From an uncultured bacterium (GTDB lineage: Bacteria; Planctomycetota; UBA1135; GCA-002686595): DNA of 35,717 nt. The stretch spans positions 1 through 35,717 of the forward strand of contig CALEMP010000186.1 in NCBI GenBank assembly GCA_937910685.1, read 5' to 3'. A program made the translations under genes and the position numbers. The notes below the pieces were generated by a model. It searched no databases. It saw only the letters and a program-made list of their open reading frames with translations, and was not told the origin of the DNA. Shown here piece by piece: positions 7,890 to 15,846 of the stretch (position 1 is its first letter; each line of letters begins with the position of its first letter).

Positions 7890-8788
7890 TCGAATGGACG
7901 GATCCAATCGCGGTGGCTGGGATCATTGCCCTTTGCACTTTGCTGGTGGGGGCTCTGCTTGCAACGGCTGCTCAAAAGAGAGGTCTGTTGGGTCGCAACT
8001 GGCAGCCGGAAGGTAGCCGCGTCCCGCCGGTGGGGGGCTTGGCACTGTTGCTTGTTCTTGTGTGTGTGGAGATTTTTGGGCTCGGATCAGGCCCTTTACC
8101 CTGGGCCGCCCTGGGTGCCGCCTGGGTTCTGGGAACCCGAGATGATTTCAGGCCCCTTGCGGCCTTGCCTAAGTTAGCCGGACAGCTCGGGGTGGCCCTC
8201 TTGTTTGCGCTCCACCGGGAGTCCCTCCAAGGGGGAGACTGGTTGGCCTTGGGGAAAGATCTTGCCCTGGCCATGGTGGCTCAGAATTTGGCCAATACTT
8301 GGGACCACTCCGATGGCCTCTGCGCCGGCTGGGCCCTTCTGCTGCCGGGCACGCCCTTGTTGCTGCGCGGAGCCCTGGCGGGATTCCTGCCCTTGAATCT
8401 GATTCGGCAAGCACGCTCGGGTTCGGGAGAGGACGCTTCTCCACGGCCAAGGGCCTACCTGGGTGATGCGGGCAGCCACCTCGTGGGTATTCTTGTGGCC
8501 CTGCAGCCGGCTGCCTGGTTGGCCCTGGCCCTGCCCGCCATGGACCTCTCCCGGGTGGTTTGGCTGCGCTGGAGGGCTGGGCAGGCCTTCTGGTTGGCGG
8601 ATCGGAGGCACCTGGGACACCGGCTCGAGGCCCGGGGCTGGCACCCGATCGTGGGGCTCGTGCCCCTCTGGCCCCTCTGGCTCGGTTGGCACGGTCCCCA
8701 GGCCCTGGTTGGAATCTTGCTCAGCTTTGGCATCTTGCTGCAGTTCACAGCCCGAACGGGTTGTACGGGGGCCACGGGGCGGGGATAA
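7886..8788 (+). CDS. MraY/WecA-family sugar-phosphate transferase homologue
   Basis: This 300-residue polytopic membrane protein belongs to the polyprenyl-phosphate sugar-1-phosphate transferase family (MraY/WecA/TagO type). Visible family motifs are RVPPVGGLALLL after the first membrane helix, GTRDDFRPLAALPKLAGQL (the DD motif), and NLANTWDHSDGLCAG, which corresponds to the N-x3-D-G-x-D-G loop with one aspartate changed. YLGDAGSHLVG and RRHLGHRLEARG in the H-x-H-H region follow. Such enzymes load a sugar phosphate onto a lipid carrier to start a cell-surface glycan. The altered DG-x-DG loop (DHSDG) and the single-H variant of the last motif make substrate and even activity uncertain. It starts with GTG coupled to nadD. 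It is not MraY itself, because no peptidoglycan genes surround it. Confidence 0.8.
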   Translation: MIEWTDPIAVAGIIALCTLLVGALLATAAQKRGLLGRNWQPEGSRVPPVGGLALLLVLVCVEIFGLGSGPLPWAALGAAWVLGTRDDFRPLAALPKLAGQLGVALLFALHRESLQGGDWLALGKDLALAMVAQNLANTWDHSDGLCAGWALLLPGTPLLLRGALAGFLPLNLIRQARSGSGEDASPRPRAYLGDAGSHLVGILVALQPAAWLALALPAMDLSRVVWLRWRAGQAFWLADRRHLGHRLEARGWHPIVGLVPLWPLWLGWHGPQALVGILLSFGILLQFTARTGCTGATGRG

Positions 8789-8832
8789 TCTTGCCCCTCC
8801 AAAAGCGAATTTTCCGCGACCCGAGCAATTCA

Positions 8833-9654
8833 GTGCTTTATCCCCCGACAGCCATCATCAGCGACCTGCACAGCAACGTGCCGGCCCTCGAAGCCATGCT
8901 TGCAGACGCGCGTGAGCGCGGTGCTCAGCGCTTCGTGTGTTTGGGGGACATGGTGGGCTACGGAGCCAATCCGCGTTATGCACTGGACCTAGTGATGGTG
9001 CTGTGCGCCGAGGACGCCCACTGGCCTGATACCGAAGGTGCTAAGGGAGAAAAACTCTTGCCGGGTCTTTGTCTCAAGGGCAATCACGAGGAAGCGTTGC
9101 TTTCATCCGCTAGTGATTTTAATCCCAAAGCGCGCATGGCCATCGAGTGGACCAGGGGCGAAATGGACGCGGACCGCGACCGCTCCGACTTGTACTGGGA
9201 CTACATTGCCGGTCTTCATGCAAGCACATGCGATGAGCGCGCTATGTACGCACATGGCAGCCCCCGGGATCCCGTGCGCGAGTACATGCTGCCGCGGGAC
9301 ATCAAGGACCGTGAGAAGATGTCCGCAAACTTCGCGGCCATGACTCGCAGTGTGTGTTTTGTGGGCCACAGCCATGTGCCCGCGATCTACTACGAAGACG
9401 GGCGGTACTTTAGGCCCGAGGGCACGTCCGGACCTTATATTCTTGGGGACTCACCAGATTGTCGAGCGATCGTCAATGTGGGCTCCGTGGGCCAACCCCG
9501 TGATGGGGACCCGAAACTTTCCTATGCGATCTTTGATGGCGAAGCCATCACCTTCTGCCGTGTCGAATATGACATCGAGCGCGCAGCATCTGCGATCCGC
9601 AAAGTAGAGGACCTCCCCGAATTCCTGGCTGAACGGCTGTATACCGGCCGTTAG
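8833..9654 (+). CDS. Calcineurin-like metallophosphoesterase
   Basis: This is a 273-residue protein from GTG 8833, or about 287 from TTG 8791. The frame is open further upstream but would overlap the preceding gene heavily. The two-metal site is complete: ISDLHSN (Asp11, His13), CLGDMVGYG, LKGNHEEALL, HGSPRD and the closing GHSHVP. These are the ordered motifs of calcineurin-like phosphoesterases. The size and the MVGYGANP segment match small bacterial members often annotated as YfcE/ApaH-like or diadenosine-type phosphatases. The substrate could be a phosphoprotein, nucleotide or cyclic nucleotide. It has no signal peptide from the chosen start, so it is probably cytoplasmic. It is followed 43 bases later by yidC. 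Confidence 0.87.
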   Translation: MLYPPTAIISDLHSNVPALEAMLADARERGAQRFVCLGDMVGYGANPRYALDLVMVLCAEDAHWPDTEGAKGEKLLPGLCLKGNHEEALLSSASDFNPKARMAIEWTRGEMDADRDRSDLYWDYIAGLHASTCDERAMYAHGSPRDPVREYMLPRDIKDREKMSANFAAMTRSVCFVGHSHVPAIYYEDGRYFRPEGTSGPYILGDSPDCRAIVNVGSVGQPRDGDPKLSYAIFDGEAITFCRVEYDIERAASAIRKVEDLPEFLAERLYTGR

Positions 9655-9697
9655 AGCGCATCTTCCCCTCGTTCCCTTACCCCGGACCCTGAATCTA

Positions 9698-11650
9698 ATG
9701 GAGAAGCGTCTTAAGCTCTTCCTCATCCTTTCCTTTGGCATTCTCTTCGGTTGGCAACTGCTTTTCCCGCCTCCCGCGCAGGAAGAGAGGAGCCAGCAGA
9801 CGAGAGTCCTGGAACAATCCGCACCTGGGGAGCAGGCCAGCGCGCTCGCTCCAATCCCTGAGAATGTGATTCAAGGGGAACCATGGAGCGAGTCCGTGGT
9901 CCTGGGCCAGGCTGGCGACTTGGGCCACTACTTTGTGCGCTTCGACAGCCTCGGTGGTACGGTCAGCGAACTCTCCGTGGACGGTTGGTATGACTCGGGA
10001 TTACTCGATGATGCCCAACGGAGCGATACGGCCCACTGGATTCGGTTGCTGCGGCCCATGGACCTTGGGGCCGGCCTTCAGGGATCCTTGGTCATGGAAA
10101 CATCCCCGTCCAGTGCGAGGCACTTTCCAGGCGGGCTCTCACGGGTGCACTGGGCCCACGAGTGGATCATGGTCTCTGGACAGCGCGTGGGTGTGAGGTT
10201 CAGCCATCAGGCCACCCCCGAGGGCTACCGGATCGTCAAGGAGATCCGCACGGTTCCTGGTGCCTTGCACCTTGAAGTCGTGTTGCGGATCATAGCGCCC
10301 CAAGGTGCTGCCTCCGAAGAGATCAAGGCCCAGGCCGCGCGCTTCCGCATGCTGCCTGCGGTGGGCTTACCCGAGTCCAGCGAAGACCAGTACTACATCG
10401 AACCCAAGGCCCGAAAGGGCTTCATGACCACTGACGGGATCGAGGTTGCCGATGAAGAGCGCCGGGAAAACCCGGCCCCCGATGATCTGGTGGGGGACCT
10501 TTCAGGAGGCTCAACAACCGCCTTTGTGGGGGTGGACAGCAAGTATTTCGCCGTGCTTCTGCGTGGGGCCGATCCGATCAGCACCGAAACCTTCAAGGGC
10601 ACCAATTGGCGTCGGGTACAGGATCCCGAGTGGCTTGAGGCACACCCCGGGGAAGAGGCCAATGCTTGGCGCGGCATGCTGGTGGACCAGGAATTGGCCC
10701 TGGCCATGCCTGGCCCCGGGGGCGAAATGGAATATCGCTATGAACTCTTCGCCGGTCCCAAGGACGAGAAGTTGATGCTGGCGGACCAGGAGTCCTTTGT
10801 GGCCCTGATGGAAGAGGACCTGGGCTTTTTCGATGGCATCGCTGGCCTGCTGCTGACAATTCTTGGTGCTCTCGAAGGAGTCGTGGGGAATTGGGGCATG
10901 GCGATCATCCTTTTGACCTTGATCGTGCGTGGTGCCCTTTTCCCAATCAACCGGCGATCGCAGACGGCCATGGCGCAGCACACCACCAAGATGAAGCGCG
11001 TGCAGCCCAAGCTGAATGCGGTCAAGGAACAATACAAGGACAACCCTCAAAAGCTGCGTCAGGAGCAGGCCAAGGTCATGCAGGAAGAGGGCGCCTTCCC
11101 GCCCCTCGGAGGCTGCTTGCCCATGTTCCTGCAGATCCCTGTTTTCTTTGGTCTGTTCAGTGCTCTGCGAGTTTCCTTTGATCTGCGCCAAGCGAGTTTC
11201 ATGTGGGTCGAAGATCTCTCCATGCCGGACCGCCTCCTGCGCATTGACTTCAACACGCACCTGCCTTTCATCGGCACCATCGAATACTTGAATGTGCTGC
11301 CGCCCCTGATGGTGGTGCTGTGGATCGTGCAGCAACGCTTGATGCCCAAGCCCACTGACGAGCAAGCGGCGCGGATGCAGAAGATGATGATGTGGATGCC
11401 GGTTGTGTTCGGCGTGTTCCTCTACAACTATGCGGGGGGGCTTTCGCTTTACATGATTACCTCCAGTCTGTTTGGCATCGCGGAGTACACCATCGTGCGC
11501 AAGATTTGGCCCATTGATGACTCCGAGCAAGTGCGTAAGCCCGGCAAGTTCATGCAACGCATGAAAGAGATGCAGGAACAGCAGGCACGCATGCAGAAAC
11601 CTCAGCAGCAAGGCAAGAAGCAGGGCGGGGGACGCAAAAAGCGTCGCTAA
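9698..11650 (+). CDS. yidC: Membrane protein insertase YidC
   Basis: The 650-residue insertase has an N-terminal membrane anchor (about residues 4-24) and a large periplasmic beta domain (about 50-370) typical of Gram-negative-type YidC. The conserved membrane core begins near residue 390. The core shows NWGMAIILLTLIVRGALFPI with the groove arginine, the cytoplasmic coiled hairpin KMKRVQPKLNAVKEQYKDN, and FPPLGGCLPMFLQIPVFFGLF. It inserts membrane proteins alone or with Sec. The C-terminal tail (about 40 residues) is Gln/Lys/Arg-rich and ends GGGRKKRR. Long basic YidC tails are known to bind ribosomes, including in a planctomycete. It is followed by mnmE after 5 bases but is not next to rnpA/yidD, which are 22 kb away. 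Confidence 0.97.
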   Translation: MEKRLKLFLILSFGILFGWQLLFPPPAQEERSQQTRVLEQSAPGEQASALAPIPENVIQGEPWSESVVLGQAGDLGHYFVRFDSLGGTVSELSVDGWYDSGLLDDAQRSDTAHWIRLLRPMDLGAGLQGSLVMETSPSSARHFPGGLSRVHWAHEWIMVSGQRVGVRFSHQATPEGYRIVKEIRTVPGALHLEVVLRIIAPQGAASEEIKAQAARFRMLPAVGLPESSEDQYYIEPKARKGFMTTDGIEVADEERRENPAPDDLVGDLSGGSTTAFVGVDSKYFAVLLRGADPISTETFKGTNWRRVQDPEWLEAHPGEEANAWRGMLVDQELALAMPGPGGEMEYRYELFAGPKDEKLMLADQESFVALMEEDLGFFDGIAGLLLTILGALEGVVGNWGMAIILLTLIVRGALFPINRRSQTAMAQHTTKMKRVQPKLNAVKEQYKDNPQKLRQEQAKVMQEEGAFPPLGGCLPMFLQIPVFFGLFSALRVSFDLRQASFMWVEDLSMPDRLLRIDFNTHLPFIGTIEYLNVLPPLMVVLWIVQQRLMPKPTDEQAARMQKMMMWMPVVFGVFLYNYAGGLSLYMITSSLFGIAEYTIVRKIWPIDDSEQVRKPGKFMQRMKEMQEQQARMQKPQQQGKKQGGGRKKRR

Positions 11651-11655
11651 GGGTT

Positions 11656-13131
11656 ATGGGCTCCGATTCCCCGGCAAGCCGCCTTGGGAGCACGATTTGC
11701 GCCCTTTGCAGCGCAGGAGGTCGTGGCCTTCGGGGCGCGATACGGGTGTCTGGGCCCCTTGCGTCTGAGCTCTTGGAGAGTTCTACCAGAGACCTGCCGC
11801 CCCTGACCGGAGACGCTTCCAAGCTCCGGCCCCGGGGTGTGTTCACGGGCCAATTCGATGACGGCGAAGGGACCTGTAAGGTGCTCGTGATTTGGATGCC
11901 CGGGCCCGGCTCCTACACCCGCGAGGATGTGGTGGAGTTCCACCTGCCCGGCAACCCACACCTCTTGCAGGCCGCCCTCGATCGTTTGCTGAAACTGGGC
12001 GCTCAGATTGCACAGCCCGGGGAGTTCACCCGCCGCGCATTTGAAAATGGTGCTTTGGACCTGACCCGGGCTGAAGGGGTCTTGGCTTTGATTGAGAGCG
12101 CCAACGAGGACCAGCGCCGGTCCGCCACGGCCCTGTTGTTGGGTGGCTTGGGCTCGCGCATCGCTGGCCTGCGCGATCGTCTGGATGATCTGCGCGCCTT
12201 GCTTGAGGCCTCATTGGATTTCGATGAGACGGACACGGGCCATGTGCCGGCGGAAGAACTCGAGGTGCTTTTTCAAGCGGCTCTCGATCGTTTGGGGGAA
12301 GCCAGCCAATGGGAGAGTGCCCGGGAAACGGGGGCGGACTTGCCACGGATCGTGTTGGCGGGGGCGCCGAATGCTGGTAAGAGTTCGCTCTACAATGCCC
12401 TGACTGAAGGAGGGAAGGCCCTGACCGAAGAGGGGCAAGAGGTCCAAGAATCTCAAGCGCCCCGCTTGTCAGCTTTGGTGGATTCCCTTGCGGGGAGCAC
12501 CCGTGATGTGCGCCGGGGGGAAATTTTTCTGGGCAGGGGGCGCGCGACTTTGATCGACACCGCCGGGGTGTTGGATCTCGGGGAAGGGGCAGGCTCCAAA
12601 TTCTCTGACCTGGACCGCCGTGCCGCAGATCGTTCCCGCCAGGAAATCCAGGCGGCCCATCTCGTGCTCTGGGTGCTCGATGGGGGAGCCGAGCCGCCCC
12701 TGGGGCTGGAGCCCCCGGGGCTTGTGGTTTGGAATCAAATCGACCGTGACGGGGTGCCCCCAGTCCCCACCCCGATTTCCGGAGCCCTGGGCTACTGTGC
12801 GGTCAGCGCCCGGGACCGTCTGGGCTTGGATGAGCTGCGGCAGACCCTCGCCAAGCTGCTCGGGTTTGACCCGGGTTCCCCCGGCCCTTCCGGGGAGGCA
12901 GGGGCGGGAGAGCCTCTTGGGCGTCAGCTCCGAGCCCGGCATTTGGGTGCCCTGCGCACCGCCCGCACGGCCCTCGAGCAGGCCCACCGCATGCAAACCG
13001 AGGGGGCGCCCCTGGATTTGGTGGCTGAGGCCCTGCGCGCAGTGACCTGGGAGCTCAACCTCATCGAGGGCAGCAGCACCCCTGAAGACCTGTTGGACCG
13101 GATTTTCTCGCGCTTTTGCCTGGGCAAGTGA
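11656..13131 (+). CDS. mnmE: tRNA modification GTPase MnmE
   Basis: The 491-residue protein works with MnmG to install carboxymethylaminomethyl groups at U34 of certain tRNAs. The N-terminal folate-binding domain has TICALCSAGGRGLRGAIRVSG and MPGPGSYTREDVVEFH. The helical domain contains GEFTRRAFENGALDLTRAEG. The inserted G domain shows G1 GAPNAGKSS at 236-244, GSTRD (usually GTTRD), DTAG and NQID. The protein ends FCLGK, matching the essential C-terminal FCxGK with Cys488. Compared with the E. coli protein the loop between G1 and GSTRD is longer by about twenty residues and rich in Glu/Gln, so the K-loop/switch I region is unusual. It begins 5 bases after yidC, the classical neighbour. Confidence 0.96.
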   Translation: MGSDSPASRLGSTICALCSAGGRGLRGAIRVSGPLASELLESSTRDLPPLTGDASKLRPRGVFTGQFDDGEGTCKVLVIWMPGPGSYTREDVVEFHLPGNPHLLQAALDRLLKLGAQIAQPGEFTRRAFENGALDLTRAEGVLALIESANEDQRRSATALLLGGLGSRIAGLRDRLDDLRALLEASLDFDETDTGHVPAEELEVLFQAALDRLGEASQWESARETGADLPRIVLAGAPNAGKSSLYNALTEGGKALTEEGQEVQESQAPRLSALVDSLAGSTRDVRRGEIFLGRGRATLIDTAGVLDLGEGAGSKFSDLDRRAADRSRQEIQAAHLVLWVLDGGAEPPLGLEPPGLVVWNQIDRDGVPPVPTPISGALGYCAVSARDRLGLDELRQTLAKLLGFDPGSPGPSGEAGAGEPLGRQLRARHLGALRTARTALEQAHRMQTEGAPLDLVAEALRAVTWELNLIEGSSTPEDLLDRIFSRFCLGK

Positions 13132-13189
13132 TCCAAAAAAACCTTGGAGCACTAGTCCTAGCACGAGATCCCCTCTAGCGGCGATGCAT

Positions 13190-13205
13190 ACACAACATAT
13201 AGACT
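13190..13205 (+). promoter_or_regulatory. Probable NrdR box upstream of nrdR
   Basis: ACACAACATATAGACT agrees with the NrdR-box consensus ACACwATATATwGwGT at 14 of 16 positions. It contains the AT-rich part of the likely promoter (TATAGACT). It lies 48 bases before the nrdR start and would allow autoregulation. NrdR boxes usually occur as pairs spaced by whole helical turns. I see only a poor second candidate, GCACTAGTCCTAGCAC at 13149-13164, which matches 8 of 16 positions and is 41 bases away. Confidence 0.55.
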
Positions 13206-13253
13206 ATCACCCCGCGCAAGAACCTCCCCCCCGGGCCCCGCGCGCCTTCCCCT

Positions 13254-13745
13254 ATGAACTGTCCCCGCTGTGGCGCAGGCGATGATCGTGTCGTCGATTC
13301 CAGAACCTCTGCCGATGGTGGCGCGATCCGCCGTCGTCGAGAGTGTCTGGGCTGTTTTCAGCGCTTCACCACCTATGAGCGGGTGGAGGAGACCCCCTTG
13401 CGGGTGGTCAAGAAGAACGGCGAGAGGGTGCGTTTCGAAAGGGAACGGATTTTCTCTGGCATGCTGCGTTCCTGCGAGAAGCTGCCCGTCAGCATGGAGG
13501 ACCTCGAAGGCGCGGTGACGCGCATTGAGACCCGTTGCCAAACAGAGTTCGACCGGGAGATCCAGAGTTCGGTGATTGGCTCCCTGGTGATGGACGAGCT
13601 GCGCAACATTCATCAGGTGGCCTATGTGCGCTTCGCCAGCGTCTACCGGGAGTTTCACGATGTGGAGCAGTTCCTTGAGACATTGGGCCCCATCCTGCGC
13701 CAACCGCCGGCTGAGAAGCCCGGACCGGAGGAATCTGATTCGTGA
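13254..13745 (+). CDS. nrdR: Transcriptional repressor NrdR
   Basis: The 163-residue repressor of ribonucleotide reductase genes senses dATP/ATP through an ATP cone. The N-terminal zinc ribbon is MNCPRCGAGDDRVVDSR with the second pair in ECLGCFQRFTTYERVE. The ATP cone follows from about residue 50, VVKKNGERVRFERERI, and ends around residue 140 with VAYVRFASVYREFHDVEQF. The length is normal for the family (150-165) with a short acidic tail. A probable NrdR box lies at 13190-13205. The stop overlaps the next start as GTGA, so it is coupled to a second ATP-cone protein that resembles a reductase. No active reductase genes (nrdA/B/J) are in the window; they should be elsewhere. Confidence 0.97.
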   Translation: MNCPRCGAGDDRVVDSRTSADGGAIRRRRECLGCFQRFTTYERVEETPLRVVKKNGERVRFERERIFSGMLRSCEKLPVSMEDLEGAVTRIETRCQTEFDREIQSSVIGSLVMDELRNIHQVAYVRFASVYREFHDVEQFLETLGPILRQPPAEKPGPEESDS

Positions 13746-15826
13746 GGAACCTTGACCCATCTTCTATGCCCGACCGTCTGCGCAAGCGTGATGGACAGGT
13801 TGTGACCTTTAGTCCCCGAAGGATCATCGACGCGGTGGCCCGCGCCCAAGCTGCGGTGGGGGATGGGGATCCGGGTTTGCCCCTGGAGGTGGCGGAGCTC
13901 GTGGTGATGACTCTCATGAGTCGCGCCGAAACCACTCTGGTCAGCTTGTCCGACGATGCGCCAGAAGTGACCACCGTTGAAGAGGTGCAAGACCTGGTGG
14001 AAGAAGCCCTGGTGGGCCTTGGACGCACCAAGATCGCCAAGGCTTACATTTTGTACAGGGACCGACGCGGTCGTGCCCGGGAAGCATTGGTTGTTTCCAA
14101 TTCGAGCTCCGAGCGCCAGAAGGGCGCGCCTGAAGTGCGCGGTGCCGAAGGTCCCCAAGCGTGGCAAGCCAACCGCATCGCTGCCGCCCTTGTGCGTGAA
14201 ACGAGTCTGACCATGCGGGACGCGGATCAGGTCGCCCGGCGCGTGGAAAAAGAGATCTTGGCCCTGGGCATGTCCCGGGTTTCCACCGGTCTCGTGCGCG
14301 CCTTTGTGGATCAAGAGTTACAGACCATGGGGCTCTTCGATGTGACCCGTGCATCGGAACCGTTGGGCCTTGCACGCCCCGACTTGCGCGCTCTGTTGTT
14401 GGCCCCCCGAGAAGATCGGCGTGCCACCGAAGAACGCCACGCGGCGCCACCGGCTTCGGTGGAGCGGCGGGTTTCGGGAGCTCTGCTCTCCCGTTGGGCG
14501 AGCGAAGATATTCTGGGTGAAGAATTGGCGGAGGCCCATCACCAGGGCGAAGTTCTGGCCCTTGGACTGGAGCGTCCCCACCTTCCCTTGGTGCGCTCCG
14601 TCAGCGCCGCAAGCCTGGGGGCTAGTGGCGCTGGGGCGGGGACGTTTACCCGCTCCCTCGGTTCCCTCGTCACCCTTCTGGAGGGCTCAGCCCAGGGCAT
14701 CGTGCTAGAGGGCTTCTCCCAATTGATCGGCCCCGCCCGTCGCGGTGCACGCCAGGGCGGAGACGAAGAGCGCGTGGCGGAAGCACTTGCCTCCCTGGCA
14801 GCCATCGCCCAAGCCACCGGCCGCCGGTTGGACCTGGCTCACCCCGGTGGACGCGGTTCACGCCCACTGATGCGCTTGCTGATCGGCTTGGTTAGCGCAT
14901 TCTCTAGCGGACAGATCTTGCCTCGACTCTTCCTTGGATATGAAGACATGTCCGCCGCCCTCGAAGAGGAACCCGGGCTGGCGGAGGGCATCGATGCCTT
15001 GATTGCTACTGGCCGTTTAGTTCCGGTGTGGGGCACCCCCGGCCGGATTTTTGCGGGGCCAGCATTGCTCAGGCGCCCACGGGAGAAGGGCCCCTTGACC
15101 CTGGGGGCCGGAGTCGCCCTGGACCTGGTGCGCATTGCCCGTGGCGCCGGGCCTTGGAACGAAGAGGCTTTCTTGGCCGGCATGGTAGCGCAGGTTCAGA
15201 AAGGTCTAGAGACGATCAAACGACTGGCCGCAGCCCAGGCGGAATTCGGCCCCTCTCTGCCCGGTGGGCGCCACATCCATGGGCTTGTCCCCGTTGGCCT
15301 TTCCAATGCCTTGCGCATTCTTGGGGATGGCATCGTGCGGCCCGAGCAGGGCGCGCGCGTCCTTGGGGTTCTGCGCGATTACGGCCAAGCCGAGGCGGAG
15401 CGCATGGGCTTACACGTGGACGTGTCCACCTTGCTTTCGGGCCCCGCTTCGGAAGTGTTGGCGCGCCGCGAGGCTGGTCGCAGCCGTCCCTCCCAGGAGG
15501 GACTCTTCCAGGAGCAACCCCTGCCCGAGAGCGAGCGGGTCGAGTCCTATTGTCGTGGCCTCGACTTAGGAGGGGGCATGGCGGCAGGCGATCCCCAGGA
15601 GCACGGCCGTGCTTTGGCTTCCCTGACCTTGACCTTGCCCAGCGGCGCCCTTTGGCCCCTGGCCGATCCCTCAGTCACTCACCGAGCGAGCTTGTCTTGC
15701 TTGACTACCTGGCAGGCTTTTGAAGCCGAGCGCCAGCGGCTATTGAAGCCCCACCAGTCACCCCGGCCGCAGCACTCTCAGGCTCGGCCCCTTTTTGATT
15801 CCCCTGTCCAGTCACAAACTCTGTGA
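13742..15826 (+). CDS. Two-ATP-cone protein with degenerate anaerobic reductase-like body
   Basis: This 694-residue protein starts at GTG coupled to nrdR; ATG 13766 would also work. The first ATP cone spans about residues 10-110 (RKRDGQVVTFSPRRIIDAV to KIAKAYILYRDRR). A second, more diverged cone lies around 145-215 (WQANRIAAALVRETSLTMRD to VDQELQTMGL). The rest resembles class III ribonucleotide reductase (NrdD): EDILGEELAEAHHQGEVLAL corresponds to the early region before the usual H-x-H-D motif. GLVPVGLSNALRILGDGI and the later ASEVLARREAGR resemble the late NrdD region. The glycyl-radical motif near the C-terminus and the zinc cysteines of active NrdD are missing, and only two cysteines are visible in the protein. 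I infer a regulatory or inactive paralogue that binds nucleotides. The NrdD relation is by motif order only and needs profile search. Confidence 0.7.
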   Translation: MRNLDPSSMPDRLRKRDGQVVTFSPRRIIDAVARAQAAVGDGDPGLPLEVAELVVMTLMSRAETTLVSLSDDAPEVTTVEEVQDLVEEALVGLGRTKIAKAYILYRDRRGRAREALVVSNSSSERQKGAPEVRGAEGPQAWQANRIAAALVRETSLTMRDADQVARRVEKEILALGMSRVSTGLVRAFVDQELQTMGLFDVTRASEPLGLARPDLRALLLAPREDRRATEERHAAPPASVERRVSGALLSRWASEDILGEELAEAHHQGEVLALGLERPHLPLVRSVSAASLGASGAGAGTFTRSLGSLVTLLEGSAQGIVLEGFSQLIGPARRGARQGGDEERVAEALASLAAIAQATGRRLDLAHPGGRGSRPLMRLLIGLVSAFSSGQILPRLFLGYEDMSAALEEEPGLAEGIDALIATGRLVPVWGTPGRIFAGPALLRRPREKGPLTLGAGVALDLVRIARGAGPWNEEAFLAGMVAQVQKGLETIKRLAAAQAEFGPSLPGGRHIHGLVPVGLSNALRILGDGIVRPEQGARVLGVLRDYGQAEAERMGLHVDVSTLLSGPASEVLARREAGRSRPSQEGLFQEQPLPESERVESYCRGLDLGGGMAAGDPQEHGRALASLTLTLPSGALWPLADPSVTHRASLSCLTTWQAFEAERQRLLKPHQSPRPQHSQARPLFDSPVQSQTL

Positions 15827-15846
15827 CGGTCCAACGACAATTTTCC

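Noticed and set aside
7886..8788. Calling the membrane transferase MraY
   Set aside because: Motifs are altered and no peptidoglycan genes are near; the family name only is safe.
8560..8832. Upstream extension of the metallophosphoesterase
   Set aside because: It lies within the preceding transferase gene, and the extra residues are low-complexity and unlike the family.
13132..13157. TCCAA/TTGGA hairpin after mnmE as terminator
   Set aside because: Only a 5-bp AT-containing stem with an A-rich loop; too weak.
13149..13164. Second NrdR box 41 bases upstream of the first
   Set aside because: Only 8 of 16 consensus positions match, no better than background.
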